Source of the DNA: Helianthus annuus
Lineage: Eukaryota; Streptophyta; Magnoliopsida; Asterales; Asteraceae
Length of the DNA: 64,000 nucleotides
Reading direction: 5' to 3'
Assembly: GCF_002127325.2 (NCBI RefSeq)
Contig: NC_035437.2
Location: 165,571,006 to 165,635,005 of the forward strand
Shown: one piece after another, positions 1-11,853 of the stretch
Position numbering within the stretch: position 1 is the first letter of the stretch
Layout of the letters: every line of letters begins with the position of its first letter
Translations under genes and position numbers: made by a program
The notes under the pieces: model-generated
What the model saw: the letters and a program-made list of their open reading frames with translations, nothing else
Told to the model about the DNA's origin: nothing
Database searches by the model: none

Positions 1-550
1 CGAAACAGGGGTCCATTAAACATCCGAAGGTTTTGGCCAGCAAATTTGTTGTCTAGAAATAATTTCCAGTAGTGGTGCATGGCGGCATGGCACAACAGGG
101 AGGTTCGTTACATTGCGGTCGCGCGGGTGTATCATTTGTCCAAAACAGAGTTTGGTGGGTAAAGATTAGTGTTGCAAAATGACAAAGGTGTGTAACTGGG
201 ACTCTGAATTAAGCCATCATGGTATATCGCTGTATCATCGGTACTCTCGGATAGAAGTGATGCTCCGCGTGTTGTAGGGTTGGGTTTCAAAACTCACAAG
301 GGTATTGGGGAGTAGGTCAATGTCGAACACTTGACCCACGAGATCAAGTTTACAACCAAAAGAACATGTGAAGCTTCTATCGATTTACTACCAGTTAATT
401 ATACGACATGCTTATTTACAAGAAAGGTGGGAGTCAGTCCTAATTGACGACTGAACCCTAAGGCACATAACTCCAATCGAAACAAGAGTCAAATAAAACA
501 GAAGCAGAAAAAGATCATTCGAAGAAGACGTACCGGTCTCAACATTGCCC
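1..550 (-). pseudogene. Decayed protease/pol start of Ty3/gypsy element G1
   Basis: This is the continuation of the G1 polyprotein past the gag stop, read on the minus strand and running off the window edge. Retropepsin remains are visible in shifting frames. Around 474-498 an LFDS-x-x-D string stands where the catalytic LFDSGAD box belongs. Around 301-357 a frame reads GCKLDLVGQVFDIDLLP, which is the conserved stretch after the protease active site in plant gypsy elements. No single frame stays open for long, so this part is a pseudogene. RT and integrase, if present, lie left of the window. Confidence 0.6.
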
Positions 551-1875
551 TCACTGCGAGTCTCCCCCAGCGCCAATAGTATACACTCCTCCACGTGCTC
601 CGTTCCCACCATTGTTCCCATTGTTGCCGCTCCCAGTATTGTTGTTGTTGCCAGCATTCTGATTAAGCTGAGGGCAATCCCTCTTAAAATGACCCTCATC
701 ACCACACTGAAAGCACCCCTTTTGATTTCCATGGTTCTGTTGAGACTGCTGCCTCTCCTGTTGTTGTGGCTGCTGCTGCGGCTGCTTTGGAAGCCAGACT
801 CTGCAATCTTTAGCCATATGACCCACCTTGTTGCACCTATGACATACTCGGGTGCACGGCCCGCGATGGTGGAACATACACTTATCACACTTTGGTAGCT
901 TTCCCGCGTAAGAACCCTGATTTGAATTGTTGCTCTGATTCTGGTTCACAGAGGATGTCTGGCTGAAACTACGGTGGGTGCTGTTGTCTGCCCTTTTCTG
1001 AGATTGGCTGGCACCGGTTGCTTTGTCAGTATCGTTCCATTTTCGCTTGTGGTCACTAGCAGGTGTTGTAGCTGTAGCAGTCGAGGTAGTAGCAGAAACA
1101 CGTGGCGGCAGGTTGCCACGTTCGACCTCTTGGTCAGTAATCTTATGTGCTAGACGGACGATACGGGGCAGATTGTCTAAGTTTGCAGCAGTAACGTACC
1201 CCTTAACAGCTGGTGCTAAACCCTTGAGATACAACTCAATTCGCCGGGATGGGGGTCGAGACATGTTAGGGCACAAAGTTGCTAGATCATTAGACCTCCT
1301 AGTGTATGCTTCGATCTCATAACCCTCCATTTTCAGATTGTAGAACTCGTTTTCCAATTTCTGAATCTCATCACGAGGACAATACTCCTCTCGCATCAAC
1401 TCCTTGAAATCATCCCAGGTAGTGGCATTCGCCATCTCAATACCCAACATCTGAACCTGGGCATTCCACCAGGTTAAGGCACCATCCTCCAAAGTGCCTG
1501 TAGCATACTTCACACGGTCCCCCACGGGACAGTTGCACATAGCAAATACTGATTCAGCCTTTTCGAACCAACGCAAGAGTCCTACAGCCCCTTCAGTCCC
1601 ACTGAAGGTTTGTGGCTTACAATCCATGAACATCTTGTACGTACAAACAGGTGGGTGGTTTTGATTCGCAGGTTGACCTAAAACGAAGGAAGTAAGACGC
1701 ACAGGTAAGATTCGAGTATATGACACAAGGATAGAAAGTAATTGGCACATATCGTACCAGCCTGGTAAGCCGCTAGGGCTTCAGCTACACGAGTGTTGAT
1801 CAAGTCGGTTAATTCGGCCTGGGTCATAGCAATGTGACCACGTCCACCACCTCGGCCTCCTCCACGTCCACTCAT
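551..1875 (-). CDS. Ty3/gypsy Gag (element G1), with a probable 80-nt intron
   Basis: This is the capsid/nucleocapsid protein of an LTR retrotransposon, which packages element RNA in cytoplasmic particles. Exon 1 (1875-1758) encodes a short Gly/Arg-rich start. A GT-AG intron at 1757-1678 joins it in phase to exon 2 (1677-551), giving 414 residues. Exon 2 holds the gag core (TFSGTEGAVGLLRWFEKAE, then TWWNAQVQ and EEYCPRDEIQKLENEF) and two zinc knuckles near the C-terminus, CHRCNKVGHMAKDC and CFQCGDEGHFKRDC. The tail is Asn/Gln/Gly-rich. Gag ends at a stop just before the decayed protease. The intron is inferred from consensus splice sites and from the frame change. A frameshift between two exon-like blocks is the alternative. 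Confidence 0.8.
1678..1757 (-). other. Probable intron in G1 gag
   Basis: Read on the minus strand, the segment starts GTACGATATG and ends TTTTAG. Its removal joins the Gly/Arg-rich leader to the gag core in phase. Both halves lie in different frames without it. It is 80 nt long, near the lower size limit for plant introns. Confidence 0.6.
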
Positions 1876-2402
1876 GGTTCTATATAAGAGAAGGGAACAA
1901 TCTTAAGGGTCGAAATGAGGTAAAAGTCGAGTATCACGTTGAAACCTACAATCTACCAAGTTTACACACAATAGGGCAGAACCCTTCTCACGCTCATTAA
2001 GCCTCACTGGGATTTGCATGCACCTCGCGTTATTATTATGTGTGCACCCATAATAATAAGGCTATTTGCATGCTTATCTCAGTGCCCCTTAACTTGCGCT
2101 AAAAGGTTCCCCACATTCAAATAGCAACAAAAGGTTTTTACAGGATCAAGAATCACAATAGTCCAAGGGTAGTGTCACACTAACAGTTCAATTAACAGAG
2201 GTTGGTAATATAAGGGCTCATACTGTTGTGCCAAGTGTGCAGTCACGTGTAATGTTATACATATGTGTACTCTAGATATACTATGCAATAGTAACTGAGA
2301 AACGAACCTTGCAGTCTGGAGCCGAGTGTCATGGTCGATGTCGGTACTGTTCGGTTATAGTCTGGTTTTTATAAAGACGTTTTAAAACCAAGTTCACTAT
2401 AA
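1876..2402 (-). other. Untranslated leader of element G1
   Basis: This stretch lies between the primer-binding site and the gag start of G1. It is AT-rich, and I see no coding frame or further motif in it. Confidence 0.6.
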
Positions 2403-2420
2403 CCAATGGCTCTGATACCA
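2403..2420 (-). promoter_or_regulatory. Primer-binding site of element G1 (initiator Met-tRNA type)
   Basis: On the minus strand the sequence is TGGTATCAGAGCCATTGG, three bases after the end of the 5' LTR. TGGTATCAGAGC is the usual plant retrotransposon PBS, complementary to the 3' end of initiator tRNA-Met. It fixes the orientation of G1 and the inner edge of its 5' LTR. Confidence 0.9.
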
Positions 2421-2423
2421 AAC

Positions 2424-4904
2424 TGTCACACCCCCAAATTACCACATAGGGAGTGTCCCTGATAGGCGTGTGACATACCAATAACGAGCCACCAATTACA
2501 TTGAACCCATACAAGTTATAAATAAAATCCCCATTATTAACAAAACATCTTCAACAAGTTTTAAACGACAATCAATAAGTTCAGCGGAAGCAAATAGTAA
2601 ACGTAGTTAAACTGTTTCAAAACCAAAGTATAGTATCAAGAAATTAGTCACATAAATCCTTCCTGTCGACCCATGACTACTCCAGCTACTCCAGACAGCA
2701 AGTTCCCAAATCCAAAATACCTAACGACCTGCGAGCATGCAACAAGTGTATCAGACAACGCTGGTGAGTTCATAGTTTTACGAAAACGTTGGTTACCAAG
2801 TGTTTAGTTAATCCATTGAATTTAATTCCGAAAGTAATGTTGAAAACAATGTTAATAATACCCCAATACAAGACGGCTTCTGATTATTTTGCCCTTTCTC
2901 CAATGCTCCTATCAAAGCATTGGTCATGACTAGGTCATTAGTTCAACACCCGTTCTCCCAGATACGGGGTGAGGTTGCCAAACCTAAGTAGCGCTACTAA
3001 CTAATACCATGTTACCTTCCAGGTAACCAAACAACACGGAGGGACTTTAAAGGTGATAGGAAGAGTATATTATCCAACATTCCCGTTTTAACCCAAAAGA
3101 CTTGTCCCTCCCAGGAATACCCACTGACTGTCCCAACCACCGGGACGCATGCTCAAGAAATATGAACTCACCTTGGTGTGCTCGGTAGAATTAATTACTT
3201 GACCACACTTAGTAACTCAAAGCCTATGATGTTCATACATACAACAATCAGTTTGCATCCAGGTTGATCACGTTGTCACACAAGAAAATTACCATAACAC
3301 ATATAATTAAGACATGTAGCATTCGTTCGAATCCTTTAAGTAGTTTCCATATCATGTTCATGTACCAAAATATCACCCGACCGATTTGTTCGTTGCTCAC
3401 ATATCATACACATAATACTATGCGACAAGTAATCGTTAATCATGAACATACACCATAACCATAACATGTACAAGACATTCGAGACCTCATGGAAATTATA
3501 TCACACACTTTTACTGTTTGCCCGATAATATTAATCCGTCACTACCAAATATTTACAAACCAATTTACCAGCCAAGTAAATTATCGTTCATACACAATTC
3601 TTTCGGCAATTATCTAATATGCATTAATAGTTGCAGCCTAGCTTTAATCGATTATGGTAGCCCCTATGTTCAAATCATACATATAAATCAATATCATGCA
3701 CCAGTTATCTAAACATATTATACACAGTTGCCGACACTGTTATTTGAGCCCATAAATAATAAGGTTTCGGCCCATATGGTCATGCGTGTGTTTCAGATTA
3801 CCCGAAACCACTACCACCCAGCCCACTGCATTACCGGCCCACAAACACAACAACCCCATTTGTCACCTCTACTCGATATTAACTAGCAATTACTAGAAAA
3901 TTTAAAAGATCCCATTGGACCGATTCATTCAATGGCTGACCCTTATTGAGCCGTTAACTGATATGTTGACTAATGCATCTATCTACAGCACATGATACTA
4001 ACTAGTCTCTTTTTTTTTTTTTTATTAACTACCTTATCATAATGTAGACTTTTACAAATATAATATCATGCTCCATTCCTATGCTACACGACCAGACAAA
4101 AGAACATCATTTAAATTGATGAAGTATTCGCAAATCCCTATACCCATTATAGCCTTTTTATTAAACTACATTGAAAAAAAGATCAACACATGATATTGCC
4201 GTGCGGCCCAATAGAACATCATTTAACTTGGTAGTTTTTAATTTGATGAAGTATTGTTGGTCCAATCAAGCTAAAGTGGCGGCTCATATGACAGAAAGCA
4301 TGTGGGCATCCCTTCAACTTAACATGTGCACCACCCACATGCATGATCAGAACTTTAATAGGTTATCTTCATACACAATAATTCACCTAATCTAAAGTAT
4401 GATACAAAAGTTATCAACACATCGCATATGTTATAACGCAAGATCATCAAATAAGAATTAACATAAATATAATTTTACTAACCAAACAGTTGATCACAAA
4501 GGATGGTCTCTCGAGAGGTGGGGGGGTCCTCTTCCGCCTTACGAAACTTGAAGATAGGTAGGGTTTGTTATGGCTATGATTTGCGAGATCTAGGAATCAT
4601 GCACAATGTCGTAGTATATACACACACCTATGTGGGCCGGCCCAACTTGGGCTCAACGGGTTTTGTTTTGGGCCAAGAATTTAAAAAAAAACATACGGGT
4701 GGAGTGGAAGTTTTTAACTTACCACATAACTTTACCCAAACTTATAATTATTAAATTCATAAAAATACACAATCAAGTATGACTGATTACGTTAAACAAG
4801 TTTAGCATAACATACAATCGCATATAACATCGTTAAGCGAAATAATACGAGGTTAGAGGTCACGAGGTTAGATGGCACTAACTTTGAAAGTTCGAGTTGT
4901 CACA
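2424..4904 (-). repeat. 5' LTR of Ty3/gypsy element G1 (2481 bp)
   Basis: Read on the minus strand, the LTR begins TGTGACAACTCG and ends GGGGGTGTGACA, with the canonical TG...CA ends. The PBS follows three bases later. The outer end at 4904 abuts an L1 LINE reading frame, so the boundary is seen from both sides. The partner LTR lies outside the window, so divergence and target duplication cannot be measured. The bases 4905-4909 (CAGAT) should be one copy of the 5-bp duplication. I see no gene inside the LTR. Confidence 0.85.
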
Positions 4905-4906
4905 CA

Positions 4907-5989
4907 GATGATAATGATGCATGCTTCAACGAGGATATGATCGGTGTATTAGTAAAAAAGGGAGCTACGATTGAATAAAGAATAACGATAAGTTGGAAGA
5001 ATATGATGGTCGATGTATGGGTCTCAGAGTTTAATCAACATTGGGTGCCGGAATTTGTGAACAAGACACCGGAATTCGTCAACGAGCGACATCAGGATGA
5101 GGATCAAGACCCAGGAGTTAATGATGATAAATCTCAGCCGGTTAACATGGAAACAGAGGAGATCGGAAACTCAGTTCCGATTCCGATGGAGATGCAGCCG
5201 GAGAAAGAAAAAGTGGGCCATGAACAGTCAGAACCTGAAGAGCCGGTGGTAGATACACAGTCGAAAAACCATGATTACATCAGTCCCAGAATCGAGGAGC
5301 CTGCCGATGCGGTAAACGAGGTTACAAGTCCTAGGTTGGAGGAATTTAATGAAGAGGGTTCCACTATTAAAGGTCAAAACATTAGTGGGGTACAAATGGA
5401 GAAATCAAGAAAAGATGGGCCGAATGGGATAGGCCCTTCAAAAGTCGACGTTGGGCCAGGTGGCCCAATACTTTTAAATAAAGATGGATGTGGGCCTGAC
5501 AGTACAATCCAAAAGAAAAGGAAAAGAGTATCACTCGCTGAAGCCCGTGTAAACACACTGAAACCACAAAACATACTTGGAAAAAATAAGATCCCTGATC
5601 TGAATATTGAGCTATCCGATGATTCCAGAACCAGAGTAAAAAGGAGACTATTTTTAAAGAAAAGGAGAACAAGTAGGAGAAGAAACAAGGGAAAAATTAG
5701 AGTTGCTGAGGAAGATTTGAGTCTATTTGAGAATAATGTAGCAAGTGTAGAAGACGAATTGTATTCCGAATGGGAGGAGGAAGATATTCCTGATTTATTT
5801 CGGCAAGATGTAAGTGAGACTGGGAATGACGAAAACAATGAAGAGACAGAAATAGAAGAACAGGCGGTGGGAGAGGAAGTGGTTGCAACATTAGAAATTG
5901 GGGAGAAGATTGGTGTAGATCTGTCAAATCACGTTCTGTTGGTAAAGGACTCGGTTATTGAAGATCAGGTGGATGCTAAGAAGCAATGA
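4907..5989 (+). pseudogene. LINE ORF1 C-terminal part
   Basis: L1 ORF1 encodes an RNA-binding chaperone of the retrotransposition particle. The N-terminal RNA-binding domain is missing because G1 interrupts the gene. The frame is open from 4907 to the stop at 5987-5989 except for one in-frame TAA at 4976-4978. The first part resembles the region after the RNA-binding domain in plant ORF1 proteins (IGVLVKKGA, then WKN, VWV and HWVPEF). The rest is a long acidic and basic low-complexity tail, with KKRKRVSL and RVKRRLFLKKRR likely nuclear-localisation clusters. Its stop overlaps the ORF2 start as ATGA, the usual tight coupling in plant LINEs. Confidence 0.75.
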
Positions 5990-8900
5990 ATTTCGGATCC
6001 ATTAATATAAAAGGAGCAAGAGGGGCGGGGAAAGCGGTTGAAGTCAGACGTCTAATAAGTAAGTACAACTTATCTTTTTTTGCCATACAAGAAACGCAGT
6101 TTAGGGATTTAACCTTAATTAGAATTACTCGGTTCTGCGATAATACAAGTTTTGAGTTCTCGAAAGTCGATGCGGAGGGTCGGTCTGGGGGTTTATTATC
6201 AATTTGGAATTCTACTGTTTTTAAAAAAGAACAGGAAATAAAAAATCAAAATTTCATTTTGACAAAAGGGAAGATTGTTGGAGAAAATATAGATCTGGTT
6301 ATAGTAAATGTATATGGTTCGACAAGTAAAACTAGCAGGAGAATGATGTGGGAAGAATTATTGACAGCGAAGGATTCAATTACGGGACTATGGTTAATGT
6401 TGGGGGGACTTTAATGAGGTCAGATTTCCCGAAGAGAGGTTTAATTCACAGTTTGACGTAGGAGGAGCTTTATGTTTTAACAGTTTTATAAGTAGAGGGG
6501 GGTTTCATGAGTATAACATGGGAGGGATGAAGTACACATTTTTATCTAGAGATGGTACAAATCTGAGTAAATTGGATAGGGTTTTGGTGTGTGAAAACTT
6601 CATGAATAAATGGCCAAATGCTTCATTACTAGCACTCGGTAGAAATATCTCTGACCATAGCCCGTTAATTTTAACTACTATTAATAATAGCTTTGGTCCT
6701 TCCCCCTTTAGAATGTTCAATAGATGTTCTGACTTGGAGGGTTTCGATGAGACAGTGAGGAAGGGTCTTGACTCGATTTGTGAGTCAAGATTTATGGATG
6801 AGGTTTTGGCTACAAAATCTAAGGTAGTGAAAGAAGAATTAAAAAAATGGCGTAAAAAGAAAAAAGAGGAAGAGGAGAAAGATTTGTTGGAAGCCCAGAA
6901 TAAGTTGACACAATTGGATATTTTAGCAGAAAGCAGAGCACTATCGGGTGAGGAAATAACCATTTGGCAAGATTGCAAAGACAAGATTAAAAGGTGGCAC
7001 AGTAAAATTGCATCGGATCTACAACAGAAGGCGAGGGTAAGATGGATAGGATTGGGGGACGAGAATACCAGATATTTTCACTCGATAGTAAATAATCATA
7101 TAGCCAGGAATAAGATCAGTGGTTTATGGATAAACGAGGTGTGGGTTTCAGACCCAAAGGAAATAAAAGCACAAATTTTTGATGACATTCCAAGAAAAAT
7201 TCAAAGAACCAGTCTATGTGAGACCGAGAATTGGAGCAGGGGGTTTTAAAACGTTAAGTGGGGCAGAAGCAGATGGGTTAGTGAGTCAGTTTTTGATTCA
7301 GGAGGTAAGGATGGCAGTATGGGATTGTGGAATAGACAAGTCACCGGGACCGGACGGGATTACTTTCAAGTTCATAAAAGCATACTGGGAGGAAGTGAAA
7401 GGAATAATAATGGAGATTATGAACCAGTTCTATATCCACGGATTGATTCACCATCGTGCAGCGCCTCGTTTATTACCCTTATACCAAAGGTAACTGATCT
7501 GATTACTCTTTCAGATTTTAGGCCTATATCTCTAATTGGCGTGATAAACAAAATTATCTCTAAATTGTTAGCTAATAGAATCAAAAGGGTCATTAAGAAT
7601 GTGGTATCAAATGTTCAATCGACATTCATGGCGGGTAGAAATATAATAGAAGGTCCATTAATTATAAATGAAGTGGTGGGTTGGGCAAAAAGATCGGGGA
7701 AGCGCTTGTTTGTATTCAAAGCAGATATAGAAAAAGCTTATGATACATTAAATTGGAAGTTCTTGATTTCCATTCTAACACATATGGGTTTCCCTCCAAG
7801 ACGGAGAAATTGGGTTATAGGAATTCTATTTGCAGGGAAAGGATCAGTTTTGGTGAATGGTTCACCTACGGGCGAATTCCATTATAATAGAGGTTTAAGG
7901 CAAGGTGACCCTCTGTCTCCTTTTTTGTTCATCATTGCTATGGAGGCCCTACATGTGATGATGAAAAAAGCCGAAGAATATGATATGTTCCAAGGTGTAA
8001 AATTTCCATGGGAAGGGTCGTACTTGACACATATGTTTTATGCGGACGATGCCATATTTTTGGGGGAATGGGAGGAAAACAATGCAAAGAATCTTAAAAG
8101 GATTCTTCGTATTTTCTATTGAATATCAGGTTTAAAAGTCAACCCTCGGAAGAATCATTTATATGGGGTGGGTTCAAGTGTGGAGGAAGTAAGAAGTATG
8201 GCTTTATATTTTAATTGCAAAGAAGGAAAATTTCCGTTCGTATACTTAGGATTAAAAGTTGGAGCGAATATGAACAGAATGGCACATTGGAAGGAAGTTA
8301 TTGATTTATTTAATAAAAGGCTCACAAATTGGAAGGCAAAAACGCTATCATTTGCTGGGAGAGTTATACTGGTTAAATCGGTTTTGGGTAGCTTACCAAA
8401 TTATTACTTCTCCCTTTAAAAATGCCCAAGTGGTGTTTTAAAGGTTTTAGATGGGATACGGAGAAAATTCTTATGGGGAGGGAGCTCATTAAACAATAAA
8501 ATTAGATGGGTTAAATGGGAAAAAGTGGTTGCCTTGAAAGATTTTGGGGGGTTGGGAATCGGTAACTTGAGGGACATGAACTTGGCCCTCTTAGCAAAAT
8601 GGTGGTGGAGATATAGGATGGAGCCGGACAACTTGTGGTCTAGAGTTATCGGCTCTTTACATGTAAATCAAAGAAGAATTGAATCAATACCTTTTAAAAA
8701 ATCCATGGTGGGGGTTCGGAAAAACATTGGGGAAATAGCGAAAGAGTTTATGAAGAATAATATAAATATCAATACAAGTTTCAGGAGTAAAGTGGGAATG
8801 GGGGACAAAACTTTGTTTTGGGTAGATATATGGCTGGGCGATGCACCGTTGAAGGATCAATTCCCATGTTTATATCAATTATCAACGCATAAAAAAGCAA

Positions 8901-9590
8901 AAGTTCAGGAAATGTATAAAATTGCGAATGGGGGAATCTTATGGGATTGGCTATGGATTAGAGTTCCGTACAGTAGTGATTCGGAGAAACAGGAGATGGA
9001 TAGCCTGAAAGACCGTTTACAGGAAATAATTATAGAAAATAAGGGAGATATGTGGGTTTGGAGATATAATGAGGATGAAGAATTCAGCGTGAAAATGGTC
9101 AGGCATAGTTTGGGCCGCTGTCTGGACATAAATACGTTGTAATTTTGTGGAAAAGGTTCCGTCAGCCGTAGCACTAAGAAACAAGGGAATGAATATTCAG
9201 GATGTCATGTGCAAGATTTGCGGTGAGTGTGAAGAAACAACGAGTCATATTCTATTACGTTGTAATTTTGCGAAAAGGGTATGGAACGAGGTGGCAAAGT
9301 GGACAAAAACTCCAATGGTGAACACGGAAGGAAATTTATCGGATATATTGCAAGCTTTTCTTGACAGTCAAAGGAGCCGGAATGTAAAAAAGATCCTACA
9401 TGCGATCGCTGTACAGTCGATGTGGAAACTGTGGTTAAACAGAAATGATAGAATTTTTGCTGGAAGAAATTGATCGGTTCAGATGATAATGGAAGAGATT
9501 AAGGATTCTTCGCTAAAAGGAGTAACGCAACGTTCAAAGCACAGATCAATATCTAAACAAGATTGGTGGGACTTTAATTTAAATGTGTAG
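5986..9590 (+). pseudogene. LINE ORF2: endonuclease, reverse transcriptase and zinc knuckle
   Basis: ORF2 normally nicks target DNA and reverse-transcribes LINE RNA at the nick. The APE-type endonuclease comes first (INIKG, QETQ, VNVYGS, then DHSPL). The RT follows, with FRPISLIG, FKADIEKAYDTLNW, GLRQGDPLSPFLF and the catalytic YADD at about 8040. A C-x2-C...H...C knuckle lies at about 9210-9265, and the usual DWWDFN end precedes the stop at 9590. It is broken: a G-run frameshift at about 6402 inside the endonuclease GDFNEV box, frameshifts near 7185 and 7455, in-frame stops at 8120, 8417 and 9471, and a small deletion near 9140. Confidence 0.9.
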
Positions 9591-9745
9591 TTAGTTTAGA
9601 TCTTTCACTCTAATATTTCGGTCTGTATCCTTTTCTTTTTTTCTGTTTTCGTCTCTGTTTCTGTATCAGCTTCTGGCTGAATTTTTCGGTTGTGTTTGGT
9701 TTAATAAAGTTTGCATTGGCTATTAAAAAAGAAAGAATAAAATAC

Positions 9746-10248
9746 TTCTGACTTAATAGAGTTGTTTGGGTTGGATAAAAAGAAACTTTTTGGACTCTGT
9801 GTTATTTCAGTTTTAACTTTTAACTGGATCATAATGTTTTGTATCTATTGAAGAGAAAATCAAGGATTTAAATCTTGCATGATAGATTAGCCGTTCATAA
9901 CAAACTATAAGCTATTTTGTACGTTGAATAAATGACAGCTCAAACCAAATCAATCAATTTTACATAAATAATTAAAAATTGTGGCCTTCTGAATTCTTAT
10001 ATATGCCCCCTGATTACTTTAAATATCTAGAATGCCTACCACCTCAATATTCCACTATCTTTCCCCACTGAAAATTCTCTGCTTCCTCCATGATCCAAAG
10101 TGCATTCAGCCTAACATGCACATATTATTCGAGCCCATTGTCAATATTATTATCCAATGTTTCTACAATTAGACGTACATCTGTCTTTTAACCAGTTTCA
10201 TTTTGAATTTTTTAATCTAGATGGAACCCACAACTTGTGTTTATATTA
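9746..10248 (+). other. AT-rich intergenic DNA
   Basis: I see no gene, RNA or transposon end in this stretch between the LINE tail and the 94-bp tandem repeat. Confidence 0.5.
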
Positions 10249-10530
10249 GAATGAAAAAGAAAGCGATATCACTAATATCACAATCTAATAATACAACTAT
10301 CATACTCCAACCATTCTTCAACTTGGTTAAATACATATAATTTGAATGGAAAAGAAAGTGATATCATTAATGTAACAAGCTAATACTACACTATTATACT
10401 CCAACCATTCATCAACTTGGTTAGATACATATAATTAGAATGGAAAAGAAAGCTAAACCATCATCACAATTCTAATACTACAGCTATCATGCTCCAACCA
10501 TTAATCAACTTGGTTAGATACATGTTACAA
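10249..10530 (+). repeat. Tandem repeat, three units of about 94 bp
   Basis: Units start at about 10249, 10344 and 10438, each with GAATGRAAAAGAAAG. Each holds a central CCAACCATTCWTCAACTTGG and ends with TACATATAATT or a close variant. The third unit is the most diverged. It lies 3' of the PSY-like gene and has no coding potential. Confidence 0.8.
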
Positions 10531-10703
10531 CACTTTAAACAATTGTACTTAATACATATCTAACTTAGGTCTATTAATTAGTAGCATGGATCATATTACA
10601 GGTACTACTTTAACTTGCATATTTTGTAAATAGATTTCATTGTAAAACACTAGCGCCCACATTGTTGTTTCTAGTTTCATGTGACAACCATATTCGTCTC
10701 TCA

Positions 10704-11462
10704 TTACGGCCTTGGTGTGTGGCGATTGTTAGCGCCTGATCCGGGATAATCGTTTAATTCTAGATTCAGCCTTTCCGTCACCCTCTCCGTTATCTCCCAA
10801 CTTTCCTTCACATTTTCCTGAAGAATAATGGAAATAATATCAGGGTTTGGTTTTAAGGCTTTGAATCACATACATACAGGCTCTTTTGGTCGTTGAGAGT
10901 TGATACTTTCAAGATAGTCTATTACATCTTTAGCGACTACAATCAACGACCAGGTAGAGTAGAGATCCTATATTCAAATCTAGGCAAAGGAAAGAACAGT
11001 CTTAATTAAAGGACAGATTATGTATTTACCGAGTGGATATTCCTTAAATCTTTCATATGTCCAAATGATCCTTCATCCATGAGATTCAGACTTCCTGTGG
11101 GAACACATGAATTAGAAAAGAACCCTTTTAATGCACTCAATAAACACTAAACATATTTGAAACCTTGTAAAGTTTGACATGATATGGAATCATAAAATGA
11201 ACTATAGGTTTCGTATTTAAATTCCTAGAAAGCTTTCTAAATCGTCGATGTTTCACTGTCATATTAAAGTGTTTCGTGAGTATACGAAATCAATAATCAG
11301 AGAAGACAGGAATCAACACATGCACTTATACACATAGATTTGTAGGAATCAACAAATGGATTACTTACTTGACATTGGAACTGCATTTGAGGTGGAGGAG
11401 AGGAGAAGAAGAAGCATCAGAAGAGTTAGAGAAGATGGAAGCAAGCTTCTGGTTATTGCCAT
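10704..11462 (-). CDS. PSY-like tyrosine-sulfated secreted peptide precursor (three exons, 90 aa)
   Basis: Not visible as one ORF; found by reading splice sites. Exon 1 (11462-11369) starts in a strong context, GCAGCCATGGC, and encodes a signal peptide: charged start, a Leu-rich core at residues 11-21, probable cleavage after SNA at about residue 27. Introns 11368-11095 and 11029-10818 are GT-AG (GTAAGT...CCCACAG and GTAAAT...CTTCAG) and keep the frame. Exon 2 is 11094-11030 and exon 3 is 10817-10704. The precursor ends DYPGSGANNRHTPRP. This fits the spacing of Arabidopsis PSY1: DY, four residues, AN, two residues, H, one residue, P. DY is the sulfation site used by tyrosylprotein sulfotransferase. 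An Asp/Glu-rich propeptide precedes it. PSY peptides are apoplastic signals for cell expansion and the growth-stress balance. No stop or frameshift is seen; expression is untested. Confidence 0.82.
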
Positions 11463-11541
11463 GGCTGCTGATAATAGACACACTTTTGTAGGTGTAAAGT
11501 TTAAATCAAATATGTTGATGATAAGTGCTTCTCCCATTTGC

Positions 11542-11549
11542 TTTATATA
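11542..11549 (-). promoter_or_regulatory. TATA box of the PSY-like gene
   Basis: TATATAAA on the minus strand lies 80 bases upstream of the start codon. A start site about 30 bases downstream would give a 5' UTR of about 50 bases. Position and sequence support the gene call. Confidence 0.65.
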
Positions 11550-11599
11550 CTACTCTAAACCTTCCTTATTTGACAACAAATTTGGGGGAAAATTATGAA

Positions 11600-11844
11600 A
11601 GAAAAAGAAATACTTTTATTCACTTCTCTTAATATCTATATTTTAAATAGGGATGCTAAAGGAATCTGAACCTGGTTGGTAAACCTGAAATCTGAAGCAT
11701 ACGAGACCGGTACAAGACTGGGTATGAGATTTGTCTTAAAAAATTCCACGGATATAAGACGGGTATGAGATTAAATGATATCCGACCCGATTACCCGAAA
11801 CATACATACCCGTTTGCTCAAACTATACCCGTAAACATTTTCTT
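11600..11844 (+). other. Intergenic DNA upstream of the PSY-like gene
   Basis: This is probable distal promoter. It has a repeat-like stretch rich in GGGTATGAGA and GACCCGATTACCCG at about 11725-11815, which resembles a decayed MITE. No ends could be fixed. Confidence 0.35.
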
Positions 11845-11853
11845 TTCTTTTAT

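Larger units (their letters stand above)
4905..9745 (+). mobile_element. L1-type non-LTR retrotransposon (LINE), 5' part displaced by G1
   Basis: This is a plant L1-clade LINE with an ORF1 tail, an ORF2 (endonuclease, reverse transcriptase, C-terminal zinc knuckle) and a 3' UTR. It ends in an A-rich tail at about 9725-9745 after a TAATAAAG signal. Its left edge is not a natural 5' truncation: the ORF1 frame runs straight into the end of the G1 LTR at 4904. G1 therefore inserted into this LINE, and the rest of ORF1 should lie left of G1, outside the window. Confidence 0.85.

Noticed and set aside
11356..11598. 80-residue plus-strand frame
   Set aside because: It is the antisense shadow of exon 1 and the promoter of the PSY-like gene, whose minus-strand reading has a signal peptide and splice sites.
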